Of a stretch of DNA of 64,000 bases, positions 18,955 to 27,577 are shown piece by piece. The stretch covers positions 64,066-128,065 of the forward strand of contig CALEWY010000008.1 in assembly GCA_937925335.1 (NCBI GenBank). The letters run 5' to 3'. Both the position numbers and the translations under genes were made by a program. Each line of letters opens with the position of its first letter. Position 1 is the stretch's first letter. The notes under the pieces are model-generated. The model did no database searches, was not told where the DNA came from, and worked only from the letters and a program-made list of their open reading frames with translations. Source of the stretch: an uncultured Acidimicrobiales bacterium. GTDB lineage: Bacteria; Actinomycetota; Acidimicrobiia; Acidimicrobiales; SZUA-35.

Positions 18955-20696
18955 CCATGCTCATGCTGGCGGCCGATTCGGCCGAGGGAGCCAGCAACCT
19001 CATCAAGACGGAGACCGCTGCGGTCATCTTGATCGCGATCGCTGCCGGCGTTGCCGTGCTGGCTCGCCGATTCGACTTCCCGTTCACTGTCGCTCTGGTG
19101 ATCGCCGGCTTCGCAGCGACGGCGCTCGGCGAACTTGTCGCCGTCGAGGTTTCACCCGACCTCATCTTCTTCCTCCTCGTCCCTCCGCTGCTCTTCGAGG
19201 CCACGCTCCACATTCCGTGGTCAAAGCTGAAGGCTGAGCTGTTTGGCGTTTTGGTCGTCGCTCTCATTGGAACGGCGATTGGCACCCTGGCGATCGGCGC
19301 ACTCGTACACGTCGGCCTCGATCTGCCATGGCCGGCCGCGTTTGCCTTCGGTGCACTGATTTCAGCCACCGACCCGGTCGCCGTCATCGCCTTTTTCAAA
19401 TCACTCGGCACTCCGAAACGCCTGAGTGTTCTGGTCGAGGGTGAGTCGCTGTTCAACGACGCGGTCGCCGTCGTCGCCTTTGGTCTGGCCGTTGCCGTCG
19501 CCGAGGGGGAAGCCTTCAGCTTCGGGGGAGCGGCGACCGACTTCTTCGTGATCTCTGCCGGCGGCATCGCCGTCGGTCTCGTGCTCGGTTACGTCGTCAG
19601 CGAAGTCGTGCTGTCCCGGGTCGACGATGCGCTGATCGAAACCACCACAACGATGGCTCTCGCCTACGGCTCGTTCCTCGTCGCCGAAGAGTTCGGTTTG
19701 ATCATCGGCCAAGACGGCCTGCACTTCTCCGGCATTCTCGCCGTGGTAGTCGCCGGCCTCATCCAGGGCAACATCGGCGTCCATAACACGTCACCAACGA
19801 CTCGAAACACGCTCGAACAATCGTGGGAGCTGTTGACCTTCCTTGTGAACTCCCTGGTGTTCTTGTTCATCGGCCTCACCATCAGCCCGGCCGATCTGCT
19901 CGACGAACTTCCTGCCGTCCTGCTCGCTGTCGTCGGTGTCCTCGTTCTTCGAGTGGTGCTCATCTATGGCCTGACGTACATCAACGGGACGATCAAACCC
20001 GATCGCAAAGTGCCGCTCTCGTTCCAGCACGTCATGTTCTGGGGCGGACTTCGAGGCGCGATCTCACTCGCTCTCGCATTGACGCTTTCACCCGCTGTGT
20101 TCGGCGAAGAGACGGTGCAGACCATCAAGGTGATGACCTTCGGTGTTGTGCTCTTCACCCTGCTCGTGCAGGGCCTCACCATCGCCGGCCTCATTCGTCG
20201 CCTCGGCCTTGCAGGCAAGGATGAGACCGAACTCGCTCAACAGCATCTCCAAGCTCGACTCGTGATGAGCCGTGCTGCACAAGACGAGATCAGCAGGCTG
20301 GGCGCTGATGGTGTGATCGATGCCGATCTCACCGAGGCGATGAGTCGGGCCTACGCCGCCGACGTCGATACCCACACCGAGGCCATCACCAATCACGTCC
20401 GGGCCTACCCCAACGTCGAGTCCGCAATGGCGCTCAAGGCCCGACGCGACACACTCACCGTCGAACGAAGCGCCCTCGGCGATGCGGCCCGCAAGGGCTT
20501 GATCGATGGTGAGGTCGTCCGCCAGCTCAACGCCGAGCTCGATGCTCGCTCCGCCGCTCTCGACGTGATCGAAGATCGCTGGGGGACCGACATCAACGCC
20601 CAACACGACGTCACCGAACTCGACGACAGCCTCGAACAAGTTGTCACCACCGAGCTCGCGTGGCTCCGAGGCGTACGAGCCGCTCTCAAGCCCTAG
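18951..20696 (+). CDS. CPA1 family sodium/proton antiporter
   Basis: This 581-residue protein has about twelve membrane segments followed by a ~170-residue cytosolic tail. Family hallmarks are FGALISATDPVAVIAFFKSL near residue 140, containing the conserved Asp of the ion path, EGESLFNDAVAVVAF near residue 163 and FWGGLRGAISLALAL near residue 363. The polar C-terminal tail is alpha-helical and probably regulatory. It is translationally coupled to the upstream flavoprotein by ATGA, so pH or redox homeostasis may be co-regulated. Confidence 0.92.
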   Translation: MTMLMLAADSAEGASNLIKTETAAVILIAIAAGVAVLARRFDFPFTVALVIAGFAATALGELVAVEVSPDLIFFLLVPPLLFEATLHIPWSKLKAELFGVLVVALIGTAIGTLAIGALVHVGLDLPWPAAFAFGALISATDPVAVIAFFKSLGTPKRLSVLVEGESLFNDAVAVVAFGLAVAVAEGEAFSFGGAATDFFVISAGGIAVGLVLGYVVSEVVLSRVDDALIETTTTMALAYGSFLVAEEFGLIIGQDGLHFSGILAVVVAGLIQGNIGVHNTSPTTRNTLEQSWELLTFLVNSLVFLFIGLTISPADLLDELPAVLLAVVGVLVLRVVLIYGLTYINGTIKPDRKVPLSFQHVMFWGGLRGAISLALALTLSPAVFGEETVQTIKVMTFGVVLFTLLVQGLTIAGLIRRLGLAGKDETELAQQHLQARLVMSRAAQDEISRLGADGVIDADLTEAMSRAYAADVDTHTEAITNHVRAYPNVESAMALKARRDTLTVERSALGDAARKGLIDGEVVRQLNAELDARSAALDVIEDRWGTDINAQHDVTELDDSLEQVVTTELAWLRGVRAALKP

Positions 20697-20732
20697 CGGG
20701 CTTGTCGCTCCTGGCCTTTCCTCGCCGGGCGG

Positions 20733-22505
20733 CTACTCGATCACGGCGACGACGTCGCCGCCGCCAACGCTGTCTCCGGCGGCAACCTTGATCTCTTTGA
20801 CGGTGCCTGCCTTCTCGGCCGCAACGTTGTTCTCCATCTTCATGGCTTCGAGAACAACGATCGTGTCGCCGACGGCAACCTCGGCTCCGACTTCAGCGAC
20901 GACCTTCACGATCGTTCCCTGCATGGGAACCGTGACATCGCCTGAACCGCTGCCGCCGCCGGCTCCGCCGGATCCGGCGCGCTTGCGCTTCTTCTTGGCC
21001 GGAGCTGCTGCACCCATCGATGATTCGGGCACCCACATAGCGACTTCGAAACGCTTGCCGTTGACCTCGACGGTTGCGTCACGGCGAACCTTCGCTTCGG
21101 GCTCCTCGCCGTCAGCCGCTGGAGCAGGTGCCGGTGCTGCGGTCGAGGAAAGATCGAGCACTTCTTCGACCCACTTGGTCGAATGCTCAACGGCTGCGAA
21201 GTCGGCGTGTTCAACGATGGCGATGTCGGCCGGGATCGTCGTAGCGACACCTTCGATCTCAAACTCGTGCAGCGCTCGGAGCGTCCTGGCGATCGCAATA
21301 TCACGGGTGGCGCCAAAGCAAACCAGCTTGCCGACGAGGTTGTCGTAGTACTGGCTGATCTCGTCGCCCTCTTGATAGCCACCGTCCCAACGCACGCCGT
21401 ATCCCGATGGCACACGAAGTCTCGTGATGCGGCCGGGGGAGGGAAGGAAGGCGCCGCCGGCGACGTCTTCTGCGTTGATACGGATTTCGATGGCGTGTCC
21501 CGTGACGGTGACATCTTCTTGTGTGAACGGAAGTTCACCGCCGGCCGCGACGTGAAGCTGCAGCGCAACGAGATCAAGGCCGGTGACCAGCTCGGTCACG
21601 GGGTGCTCAACCTGGAGGCGAGTGTTCATTTCGAGGTAGAAGTACTTGCCGTCTTCGTAAAGGAACTCGACGGTTCCGGCGTTCGTGTAGCCACAGCCCA
21701 ATGCGACCTTGACGGCGTCTTCACCCATGGCGAGAGCGATGTCTGCCGGCAAACCAGGCGCAGGCGCCTCTTCAACGAGCTTTTGGTGGCGGCGCTGGGC
21801 TGAGCAGTCTCGCTGGGAGAGATGAACCGCGTTGCCATGGCTATCGCACAGAACCTGAATCTCGATGTGGCGGGGCTTGGTGAGGTAGCGCTCGACATAA
21901 CACTCGTCGCGAGCGAAGTAGGCCAGTGCTTCACGCTGGGCCGACTCGAGTGCTTCTGGCGCATCCTCTGCCGCATGCACGACCTTCATGCCTCGGCCAC
22001 CGCCGCCAAACGCAGCCTTGATGGCAACGGGCCAGCCGTGCTCGGAGCCAAACGCAACAACCTGTTCAGGGCCGCTCAAAAACTCGGTGACACCGGGAAC
22101 GCCGTGTACGCCGACCTTCTCAGCTGCCTCGCGGGCGCTGATCTTGTCGCCCATGACTTCGATCGCTGAGGGCGGAGGGCCGACAAAGGCGACGCCCATC
22201 TCGGTAATTGCCCGTGCGAAGTCGGCGTTTTCGGAGAAGAACCCGTAACCGGGGTGAACCGCCTCGGCGCCCGACTTCTTGATGACATCGAGGATGGCGT
22301 CGGTGTTGAGGTAGCTCTCCGCTGCGGTCTGGCCGCCGAGTGCATGCGCCTCGTCGGCGATCCGCACATGGAGGGCATCGCGATCGAGCTCTGAGTAAAC
22401 GGCGACCGTGTGGATTCCAAGCTCTTTGCAAGCTCGGATCACACGGACGGCGATCTCGCCTCGGTTCGCGACAAGGACGGTTGAAAACGGGGGCTGTTCC
22501 TGCAC
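20733..22505 (-). CDS. accA3: acyl-CoA carboxylase alpha chain (biotin carboxylase plus biotin carrier)
   Basis: This 590-residue fusion carboxylates biotin with ATP and bicarbonate and presents it to a carboxyltransferase partner for acetyl- or propionyl-CoA. The biotin carboxylase domain starts VLVANRGEIAVRVIRACKEL and has the ATP loop AAFGGGGRGMKVV near residue 165 and the catalytic EMNTRLQVEHPVTE near residue 290. The C-terminal carrier domain has EAMKMEN with the biotinylated Lys near residue 555. A Lys/Arg cluster (AKKKRKRAG) and a Gly/Ser linker precede the carrier domain. The start is GTG 22505, six bases after TACGAT. It is divergent from birA, whose product biotinylates it. Confidence 0.95.
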   Translation of the reverse strand: MQEQPPFSTVLVANRGEIAVRVIRACKELGIHTVAVYSELDRDALHVRIADEAHALGGQTAAESYLNTDAILDVIKKSGAEAVHPGYGFFSENADFARAITEMGVAFVGPPPSAIEVMGDKISAREAAEKVGVHGVPGVTEFLSGPEQVVAFGSEHGWPVAIKAAFGGGGRGMKVVHAAEDAPEALESAQREALAYFARDECYVERYLTKPRHIEIQVLCDSHGNAVHLSQRDCSAQRRHQKLVEEAPAPGLPADIALAMGEDAVKVALGCGYTNAGTVEFLYEDGKYFYLEMNTRLQVEHPVTELVTGLDLVALQLHVAAGGELPFTQEDVTVTGHAIEIRINAEDVAGGAFLPSPGRITRLRVPSGYGVRWDGGYQEGDEISQYYDNLVGKLVCFGATRDIAIARTLRALHEFEIEGVATTIPADIAIVEHADFAAVEHSTKWVEEVLDLSSTAAPAPAPAADGEEPEAKVRRDATVEVNGKRFEVAMWVPESSMGAAAPAKKKRKRAGSGGAGGGSGSGDVTVPMQGTIVKVVAEVGAEVAVGDTIVVLEAMKMENNVAAEKAGTVKEIKVAAGDSVGGGDVVAVIE

Positions 22506-22510
22506 GGTCG

Positions 22511-22517
22511 TATCGTA
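22511..22517. promoter_or_regulatory. shared bidirectional -10 element between accA3 and birA
   Basis: The seven bases TATCGTA read TATCGT on the plus strand (eight bases before birA ATG 22525). They read TACGAT on the minus strand (six bases before accA3 GTG 22505). Both fit TANNNT, so one near-symmetric site can serve two opposite leaderless transcripts. Confidence 0.65.
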
Positions 22518-22524
22518 AGCCGAG

Positions 22525-23388
22525 ATGACCCCAGCAATGGAAGTGCCGAGCGGATTCGAGTCTCGTTTTTCTCAGATCGAGCACGTCGTTGAGACCGGGT
22601 CGACCAATGCTGACCTGCTCGAGCGGGCTCGTTCTGGTGAATCCGCGGAGATCGTGCTCATCGCCGATCACCAACGTGCGGGCCGAGGCCGGCAGGGCCG
22701 GGTGTGGTTCGATCGGCCCGGAGCCTCGCTGCTCATGTCGGTCCTGCTTCACCCACCACAAGTTCAGGTTGATCGAGGCGACCTCGGGCTCGTCCCCCTG
22801 GTCGCCGGACTTGCCGTTCGCGATGCATTCGCCGAGCTGGGCGCCGGACTCGTTGGCCTGAAATGGCCGAATGACGTGCTCGTCACGACCGACCGAGGTG
22901 AGCGAAAGCTCGTCGGGATTCTGTGCGAGGCCACGACAACGCCGGGAGGGCTCGCGGCGGTCGTCGGGATCGGCGCCAACCTCAACCTCAACCTTGACCC
23001 CAACCTTGACCCCAACCGCGACCTCGGGCCGACGAGCAGCGAGAATCGCACCGTGGGTGAAGATCGCACCGTCGCGGAGGTGGCGGACGTTGCCGCTGAC
23101 CTGGGCGAACTCATCGGAGCGGCGCCGGATCGACACGTTGTCGCGCGATCGGTTCTGTCCGCTCTTGCGATGCGGCTTGAGCAGCTCGACATCGACCGAC
23201 CGGCTGTGCTCGACGCCTATCGAGATGCGTGCGTGAGCATTGGTCGAACGGTGAACCTTGATCACCCCGCTGGTCCGGTAACGGGGGTGGTGGCGGGAAT
23301 CGCCGGCGACGGTGGTTTGGTGCTGTCGACCGAGACGGGTGAAAAGGTGTTTCAGGCAGGTGCTGTGCACCATCGGCCGAACGAGTAG
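22525..23388 (+). CDS. birA: biotin--[acyl-CoA carboxylase] ligase, monofunctional
   Basis: This 287-residue enzyme activates biotin as biotinyl-AMP and attaches it to the carrier Lys. It has the catalytic ADHQRAGRGRQGRVW motif near residue 48, the substrate region GLKWPNDVLV near residue 111 and the ILCEATTTPGGLAAVVGIGANLN core. It lacks the N-terminal helix-turn-helix of repressor-type BirA, so it should not bind DNA through that domain. Between core and C-terminal domain is a repeat-derived Asn-Leu-Asp-Pro linker. It is driven by the bidirectional site shared with the carboxylase gene. Confidence 0.94.
   Translation: MTPAMEVPSGFESRFSQIEHVVETGSTNADLLERARSGESAEIVLIADHQRAGRGRQGRVWFDRPGASLLMSVLLHPPQVQVDRGDLGLVPLVAGLAVRDAFAELGAGLVGLKWPNDVLVTTDRGERKLVGILCEATTTPGGLAAVVGIGANLNLNLDPNLDPNRDLGPTSSENRTVGEDRTVAEVADVAADLGELIGAAPDRHVVARSVLSALAMRLEQLDIDRPAVLDAYRDACVSIGRTVNLDHPAGPVTGVVAGIAGDGGLVLSTETGEKVFQAGAVHHRPNE
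22990..23025. repeat. 12-bp tandem units in birA linker
   Basis: AACCTTGACCCC at 22990 and 23002, then a diverged AACCGCGACCTC at 23014, encode repeated Asn-Leu-Asp-Pro in frame. Confidence 0.8.
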
Positions 23389-23484
23389 GTCCGCATTCTT
23401 CCGGTCTGTGCCAGGGGCGAGACAGTCTGTGACACATAGACCAAATGGCTCATGTCGCCAGGTGTTGTGCCGATAGATCCCGTA

Positions 23485-24969
23485 ATGAACTGGCGGGTCT
23501 CGCACATCTTGATCGCCGCGTCGCTCAGCGTTTCCGCCGTCGTCGCGTCTGCGCTGAGCCCGGTTGAACCGGCCGCGGCCCAACGAACCAATGCGGTCCC
23601 GGATGCCTTCGCAGTTGAGGAGCCTCCGACGACACCTCCGCCAGGTGGGGATTCAACAGCTCCGCCAACGACCGCTCCACCGACGACGGCGCCTCCGACC
23701 ACTCCACCGCCGACGGCCCCACCGCCGACGGCCCCACCGACGACGGCCCCATCGACGACAGGGTCATCGGGCGAGCCAACCACCACAACAGCGCCGGATG
23801 GGTCGACGACGACCGATTCATCGCTCGAAACCACGACGACCCTCGACGGTGAGACAACCACGAGCGGGCTTGGCGAATTTGGTGAGGGCGGAGCGTCCAA
23901 CCCTGACGGTGATCCGCTGACCGAAGAGGGCCCGCTCGAAACCGTTCCGGACTTCGACGTCACGGTGCCGCCGACGACCGAGGGTGCAACGGCAGATCCA
24001 AGAATCGACTATCGACCGGACGAAGTGCTCATCAGTAGCGTTGCCGAGGCTCGAGTCAAGCTCGGCGAGGCCGAGGAGCGCTTTCGAGCGGCGATCGCTC
24101 ATGTGAAGTCGCTTCGACTCCGCGGGAAAGAACTCGATCAGGAACTCGAATCCCTGGACGAGGAAACCCGAGAGGCGATCATCGAACTCGAGGAGGCCGA
24201 GCGACGCTTGCGAGTTCGAGCGACGTCAGCCTTTACCCGTGGCGACGGCGCTGGGATCTCGCTCGACCATGACAACCTGCTCGAATACCAAGCTCAGCAG
24301 ACGATCGTCGAAACAGTCTTCGAACTCGATGACGACGCTATTCGCGAGTACGTCGAGCTTCGAGGCAGCCTCGATGTCGACGCCCTCGGACAGGTCGACC
24401 GGCGAGCGATCATCGATGACCTTCTCGTCGATGCGCTGTTGAAGGTCGAAGATGAGGCGCTCGCCGTGGAGCAGGCTGGTCGCGAACTCGTTGTCTTTGA
24501 GGCCGGCAGTCTGATCTACATCGAGAACGTGACGTTCCCGATCGCCGGCGACTACGGACGCCCGCTGATCGATTCGTGGGGCTACCCCCGGATGCCCGGT
24601 ACATCTGACGCCCACGCTCATCAGGGCATCGATATCTTCGCCCCCATGGGAACACCGCTCGTCGCGGCTGAACGTGGCGTGTTGACTCGAATCGGCGTCG
24701 GCCGACTCGGTGGCTTGAAGCTCTGGCTGCGCGGTGAAAGCGGGACCGACTGGTACTACGCACATCTCTCGGCCTTCGCGCCAGGAATCGCAGACGGTCA
24801 GGTGGTCGAGGTTGGTGAGCTCATCGGTTACGTCGGCGACACCGGCAATGCAAAGGGCACGCCGCCGCACCTCCACCTACAGGTCCATCCAAACGGTGGC
24901 GATGCGATCAACCCGTACCCGATGCTCCGGGTGATCAGCGATTCGCAGATCGCCCTCGAGGGCGGCTAG
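23485..24969 (+). CDS. secreted M23 family peptidase with Pro/Thr-rich linker
   Basis: This 494-residue protein begins MNWRVSHILIAASLSVSAVV, a Sec signal peptide with likely cleavage after EPAAA near residue 33. A ~100-residue Pro/Thr-rich stretch (PPTTAPPTT repeats) follows, probably spanning the cell wall. A coiled coil lies at about 190-270, and the LytM/M23 domain at about 350-485. The domain has HQGIDIFAP (His and Asp zinc ligands) and HLHLQVHP (HxH motif), so zinc binding is intact. It may cleave peptidoglycan cross-links or activate amidases. ATG 23485 is preferred because it directly opens the signal peptide; earlier starts add a polar extension. Confidence 0.9.
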   Translation: MNWRVSHILIAASLSVSAVVASALSPVEPAAAQRTNAVPDAFAVEEPPTTPPPGGDSTAPPTTAPPTTAPPTTPPPTAPPPTAPPTTAPSTTGSSGEPTTTTAPDGSTTTDSSLETTTTLDGETTTSGLGEFGEGGASNPDGDPLTEEGPLETVPDFDVTVPPTTEGATADPRIDYRPDEVLISSVAEARVKLGEAEERFRAAIAHVKSLRLRGKELDQELESLDEETREAIIELEEAERRLRVRATSAFTRGDGAGISLDHDNLLEYQAQQTIVETVFELDDDAIREYVELRGSLDVDALGQVDRRAIIDDLLVDALLKVEDEALAVEQAGRELVVFEAGSLIYIENVTFPIAGDYGRPLIDSWGYPRMPGTSDAHAHQGIDIFAPMGTPLVAAERGVLTRIGVGRLGGLKLWLRGESGTDWYYAHLSAFAPGIADGQVVEVGELIGYVGDTGNAKGTPPHLHLQVHPNGGDAINPYPMLRVISDSQIALEGG

Positions 24970-25029
24970 CTCGAGCGAACAAGCGATCAGCTTGTTGGGC
25001 GACAGCAGCGGGACGCGAGCCGGGGTGGC

Positions 25030-25035
25030 TACCGT
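25030..25035 (+). promoter_or_regulatory. leaderless -10 element for CNNM gene 1
   Basis: TACCGT ends nine bases before GTG 25045, the longest spacing in this set. Confidence 0.5.
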
Positions 25036-25044
25036 ATTCGAACT

Positions 25045-26334
25045 GTGAGCACCGCACTTGGTCTGATTTTCGTCGTGCTGCTCATCGCGGCCAATGGGTT
25101 CTTCGTGGCGGTTGAGTTCGCACTGGTTGCGAGCGATCGCAGCAAGATCGAGGCGCGAGCAGCCGATGGCGGCTGGGCATCAAAGGCTGCGCTTGGTGCG
25201 TTGAAGCGCCTGTCGTTTCATCTCTCCGGCGCGCAGCTTGGCATCACCGTCTCAAGCCTCGTGCTCGGAGCGCTGGCCGAACCGCTCGTTGCTCGCTTGA
25301 TCGACCCGCTCGTCGAGCCGATCGTCGGCCGAGCCGAATCTGGCGTTTCGGTCGCGCTCGCTCTGCTGCTTGCCACGGTCTTTCAGATGGTTGCTGGCGA
25401 GTTGATCCCGAAGAACATCGCCATCGCCAAACCCGAAGCGACGGCGGCTGCTGTTGCTCCGGCCGCTCGAGTTGTCCACGGCGCATTCTCACCAATCATT
25501 CGACTCTTCAACGGGGCCGCGAACTGGGCGGTCCGCCGCATGGGAATTGAACCGCACGAAGAACTCACGTCGGTCCGTTCTCTCGAAGAGATCGGCTACC
25601 TCATCCGCTCATCGGGCGAAACCGGCTCGATCGACCCCGAAGCGATCGGGCTGCTCGAACGCACGATTCGTTTTGGCGACAAGACCGCAGCCGACGCGCT
25701 CGTTCCCCGAGTCCATGTGACTGCCCTCCCAGCCGATGCTGCCGTTGGTGATCTCGTCGAACTCGCCGTTGCCTCTGGGCACTCTCGCTACCCAGTCTTC
25801 GGCGAAGACCTCGACGACATTGTCGGTGTGGTGTCGGTGACCGACGTCTTCACGTTGTCGCCCCAAGACCGAGCAACGACGCCGATCACCACAATTGGGC
25901 GCGAACCAAACGTGGTCCCCGAAACTCGTGATCTCGTCGACCTTCTCGACGACTTTCGTGAGAGTGACACCGAGTTGTTCGTCGTTGTCGACGAGCACGG
26001 CGGCACGGCCGGCATCGTCACACTCGAAGACGTGCTGGAGGAGATCACCGGCGATGTCGGCGACGAGTTCGATGTCGACATTCCGTTGACGGTCGGCGGC
26101 CGGGCCGGAGTCACCGTTGTCGCCGGGACACTTCACGGCGACGAGGTTGAAGAAGCATCTGGGTTCGAGATGCCAGAGGGTGACTACGAAACGATTGCCG
26201 GATTCGTTCTCGATCAGCTTGGACGAATTCCAGCCGAAGGTGACGACTTCGTCTTCAAGGGGTGGCGTTTCGACGTGATCTCGATGGACGGTCTTCGTAT
26301 TGCGTCCGTGCAGCTCTCGGAGCTCGAGTCATGA
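25045..26334 (+). CDS. CNNM/CorC-type membrane protein with CBS pair (hemolysin family)
   Basis: This 429-residue protein has an N-terminal CNNM (DUF21) membrane domain. The first helix holds LIAANGFFVAVEFALVASDR, and a conserved ELIPKNIAIAKPE motif lies near residue 117. Two CBS domains follow (about 200-330, with VVDEHGGTAGIVTLEDVLEEITG) and a C-terminal CorC_HlyC domain to the end. Such proteins are linked to magnesium or divalent cation efflux; the old hemolysin name is misleading. The gene overlaps its paralogue downstream by ATGA. Confidence 0.92.
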   Translation: MSTALGLIFVVLLIAANGFFVAVEFALVASDRSKIEARAADGGWASKAALGALKRLSFHLSGAQLGITVSSLVLGALAEPLVARLIDPLVEPIVGRAESGVSVALALLLATVFQMVAGELIPKNIAIAKPEATAAAVAPAARVVHGAFSPIIRLFNGAANWAVRRMGIEPHEELTSVRSLEEIGYLIRSSGETGSIDPEAIGLLERTIRFGDKTAADALVPRVHVTALPADAAVGDLVELAVASGHSRYPVFGEDLDDIVGVVSVTDVFTLSPQDRATTPITTIGREPNVVPETRDLVDLLDDFRESDTELFVVVDEHGGTAGIVTLEDVLEEITGDVGDEFDVDIPLTVGGRAGVTVVAGTLHGDEVEEASGFEMPEGDYETIAGFVLDQLGRIPAEGDDFVFKGWRFDVISMDGLRIASVQLSELES

Positions 26335-27494
26335 ACGCGCTGGTCCTGGCCGCATCCGAAGGTGGGCACGATCTCAGCGATGAGCGAATCATCTGGTCGC
26401 TGATCGCCTCGGTCGTGTTGATCATCGCCAACGGTTTCTTCGTGGCCTACGAATTCGCCCTTCTCGCCGCCAAGCGTTCGTCGTTCGAGGCTGGCGCAGA
26501 GCAAGGCAACACCACAGCAAAAGCATCGCTCAACGCGATGTCTGATCTGTCCGCCCAGCTAGCCGGAAGCCAACTTGGCATCACGATGGCGTCGCTCGGC
26601 CTCGGGTTCGTGGCCGAGCCAGCTCTCGCCGCGCTGTTCGAGCGTGCCCTTGGAACCTCTCTTTCACCCAGCCTCACCGGCACCGTTTCGTTCTTTACCG
26701 CGCTGGCGATCACCGTCTTTCTCCATCTCGTGGTCGGCGAGATGATCCCGAAGAACATCGCGATCGCACGCCCCGTCGGAACCGTGACGTGGCTCGTGAT
26801 GCCGTACCGGGTCTACAACTTCATCTTCCGGCCGTTCGTGAGCCTGCTGAATGCGATCGCCAACGTTGGCACGCGCCTCTTTGGTGTTGAGCCGACCGAC
26901 GAGATCGCGGTGTCACACTCCACGGCTGAACTCGCAGCAATCGTGAGCGAATCATCGCTTGGCGGCGGAATCGAAGCCGACTCGGCCGAGCTGTTGCGAG
27001 GTGCGCTCGACTTCGCCGAGCGCCCGATTGGGGAGATCGCCCGCCCGCTCGACGAATGGGCGACGGTGCGCTTCGGCGCCACCGCAGCCAATGCCGAGGC
27101 GGTGGTCAAACAGAGCGGTCAGACCAGGGTGCCGATCGTGGCCCCGACGCTCGGCGAGGCTCGTCTCGTCGGCTATCTGCATGCCAAGGAATTGCTGGGT
27201 ATCGCAGCGGAGGATCGAGGCCAACCGCTCCCTGGAGCACTGACGCGGCAGATGGCCGTGATCCGCGAGGACCGTCCACTTGTTGAGGCGCTGCGGATCC
27301 TGCGTCGGATGAAGCGCCAGCTAGCGGTGGTGATCTCACCCGATGGTCCGATCGGCATCGTCTCCGTCGAAGAGGTCATCCGGGCACTCGTTGACGACAC
27401 CCGGCTCGAGGGCACCCGGCTCGAGGCCACCCAGCTCGAGGGCACGCAGCTTGACGGCCCGCAGGTAGAGAACGAAAAGGGTCTGCTTACCTGA
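26331..27494 (+). CDS. second CNNM/CBS membrane protein
   Basis: This 387-residue protein starts MNALVLAASEGG at the ATG that overlaps the stop of the first CNNM gene. It repeats the same layout: LIIANGFFVAYEFALLAAKR in helix 1, GEMIPKNIAIARP near residue 140 and a CBS pair. It lacks the C-terminal CorC_HlyC domain and instead ends in a low-complexity tail of Leu-Glu-Gly-Thr repeats. The two genes arose by tandem duplication and may form a heteromeric transporter, as seen for paired CNNM genes in other actinobacteria. Confidence 0.9.
   Translation: MNALVLAASEGGHDLSDERIIWSLIASVVLIIANGFFVAYEFALLAAKRSSFEAGAEQGNTTAKASLNAMSDLSAQLAGSQLGITMASLGLGFVAEPALAALFERALGTSLSPSLTGTVSFFTALAITVFLHLVVGEMIPKNIAIARPVGTVTWLVMPYRVYNFIFRPFVSLLNAIANVGTRLFGVEPTDEIAVSHSTAELAAIVSESSLGGGIEADSAELLRGALDFAERPIGEIARPLDEWATVRFGATAANAEAVVKQSGQTRVPIVAPTLGEARLVGYLHAKELLGIAAEDRGQPLPGALTRQMAVIREDRPLVEALRILRRMKRQLAVVISPDGPIGIVSVEEVIRALVDDTRLEGTRLEATQLEGTQLDGPQVENEKGLLT
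27401..27460. repeat. four 15-bp tandem units at end of CNNM gene 2
   Basis: Units start at 27401 (CCGGCTCGAGGGCAC), 27416, 27431 and 27446, encoding Arg/Gln-Leu-Glu-Gly-Thr in frame just before the stop. Confidence 0.9.
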
Positions 27495-27563
27495 GCGAGT
27501 GGCCACTCGAACACTTTGGGTGACTGGTGACCACCACCCATGGCGGTTTGGGGTGGAGAAAGC

Positions 27564-27569
27564 TACCGT
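27564..27569 (+). promoter_or_regulatory. leaderless -10 element for second M23 gene
   Basis: TACCGT ends eight bases before GTG 27578. Confidence 0.6.
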
Positions 27570-27577
27570 TGCCGCTC

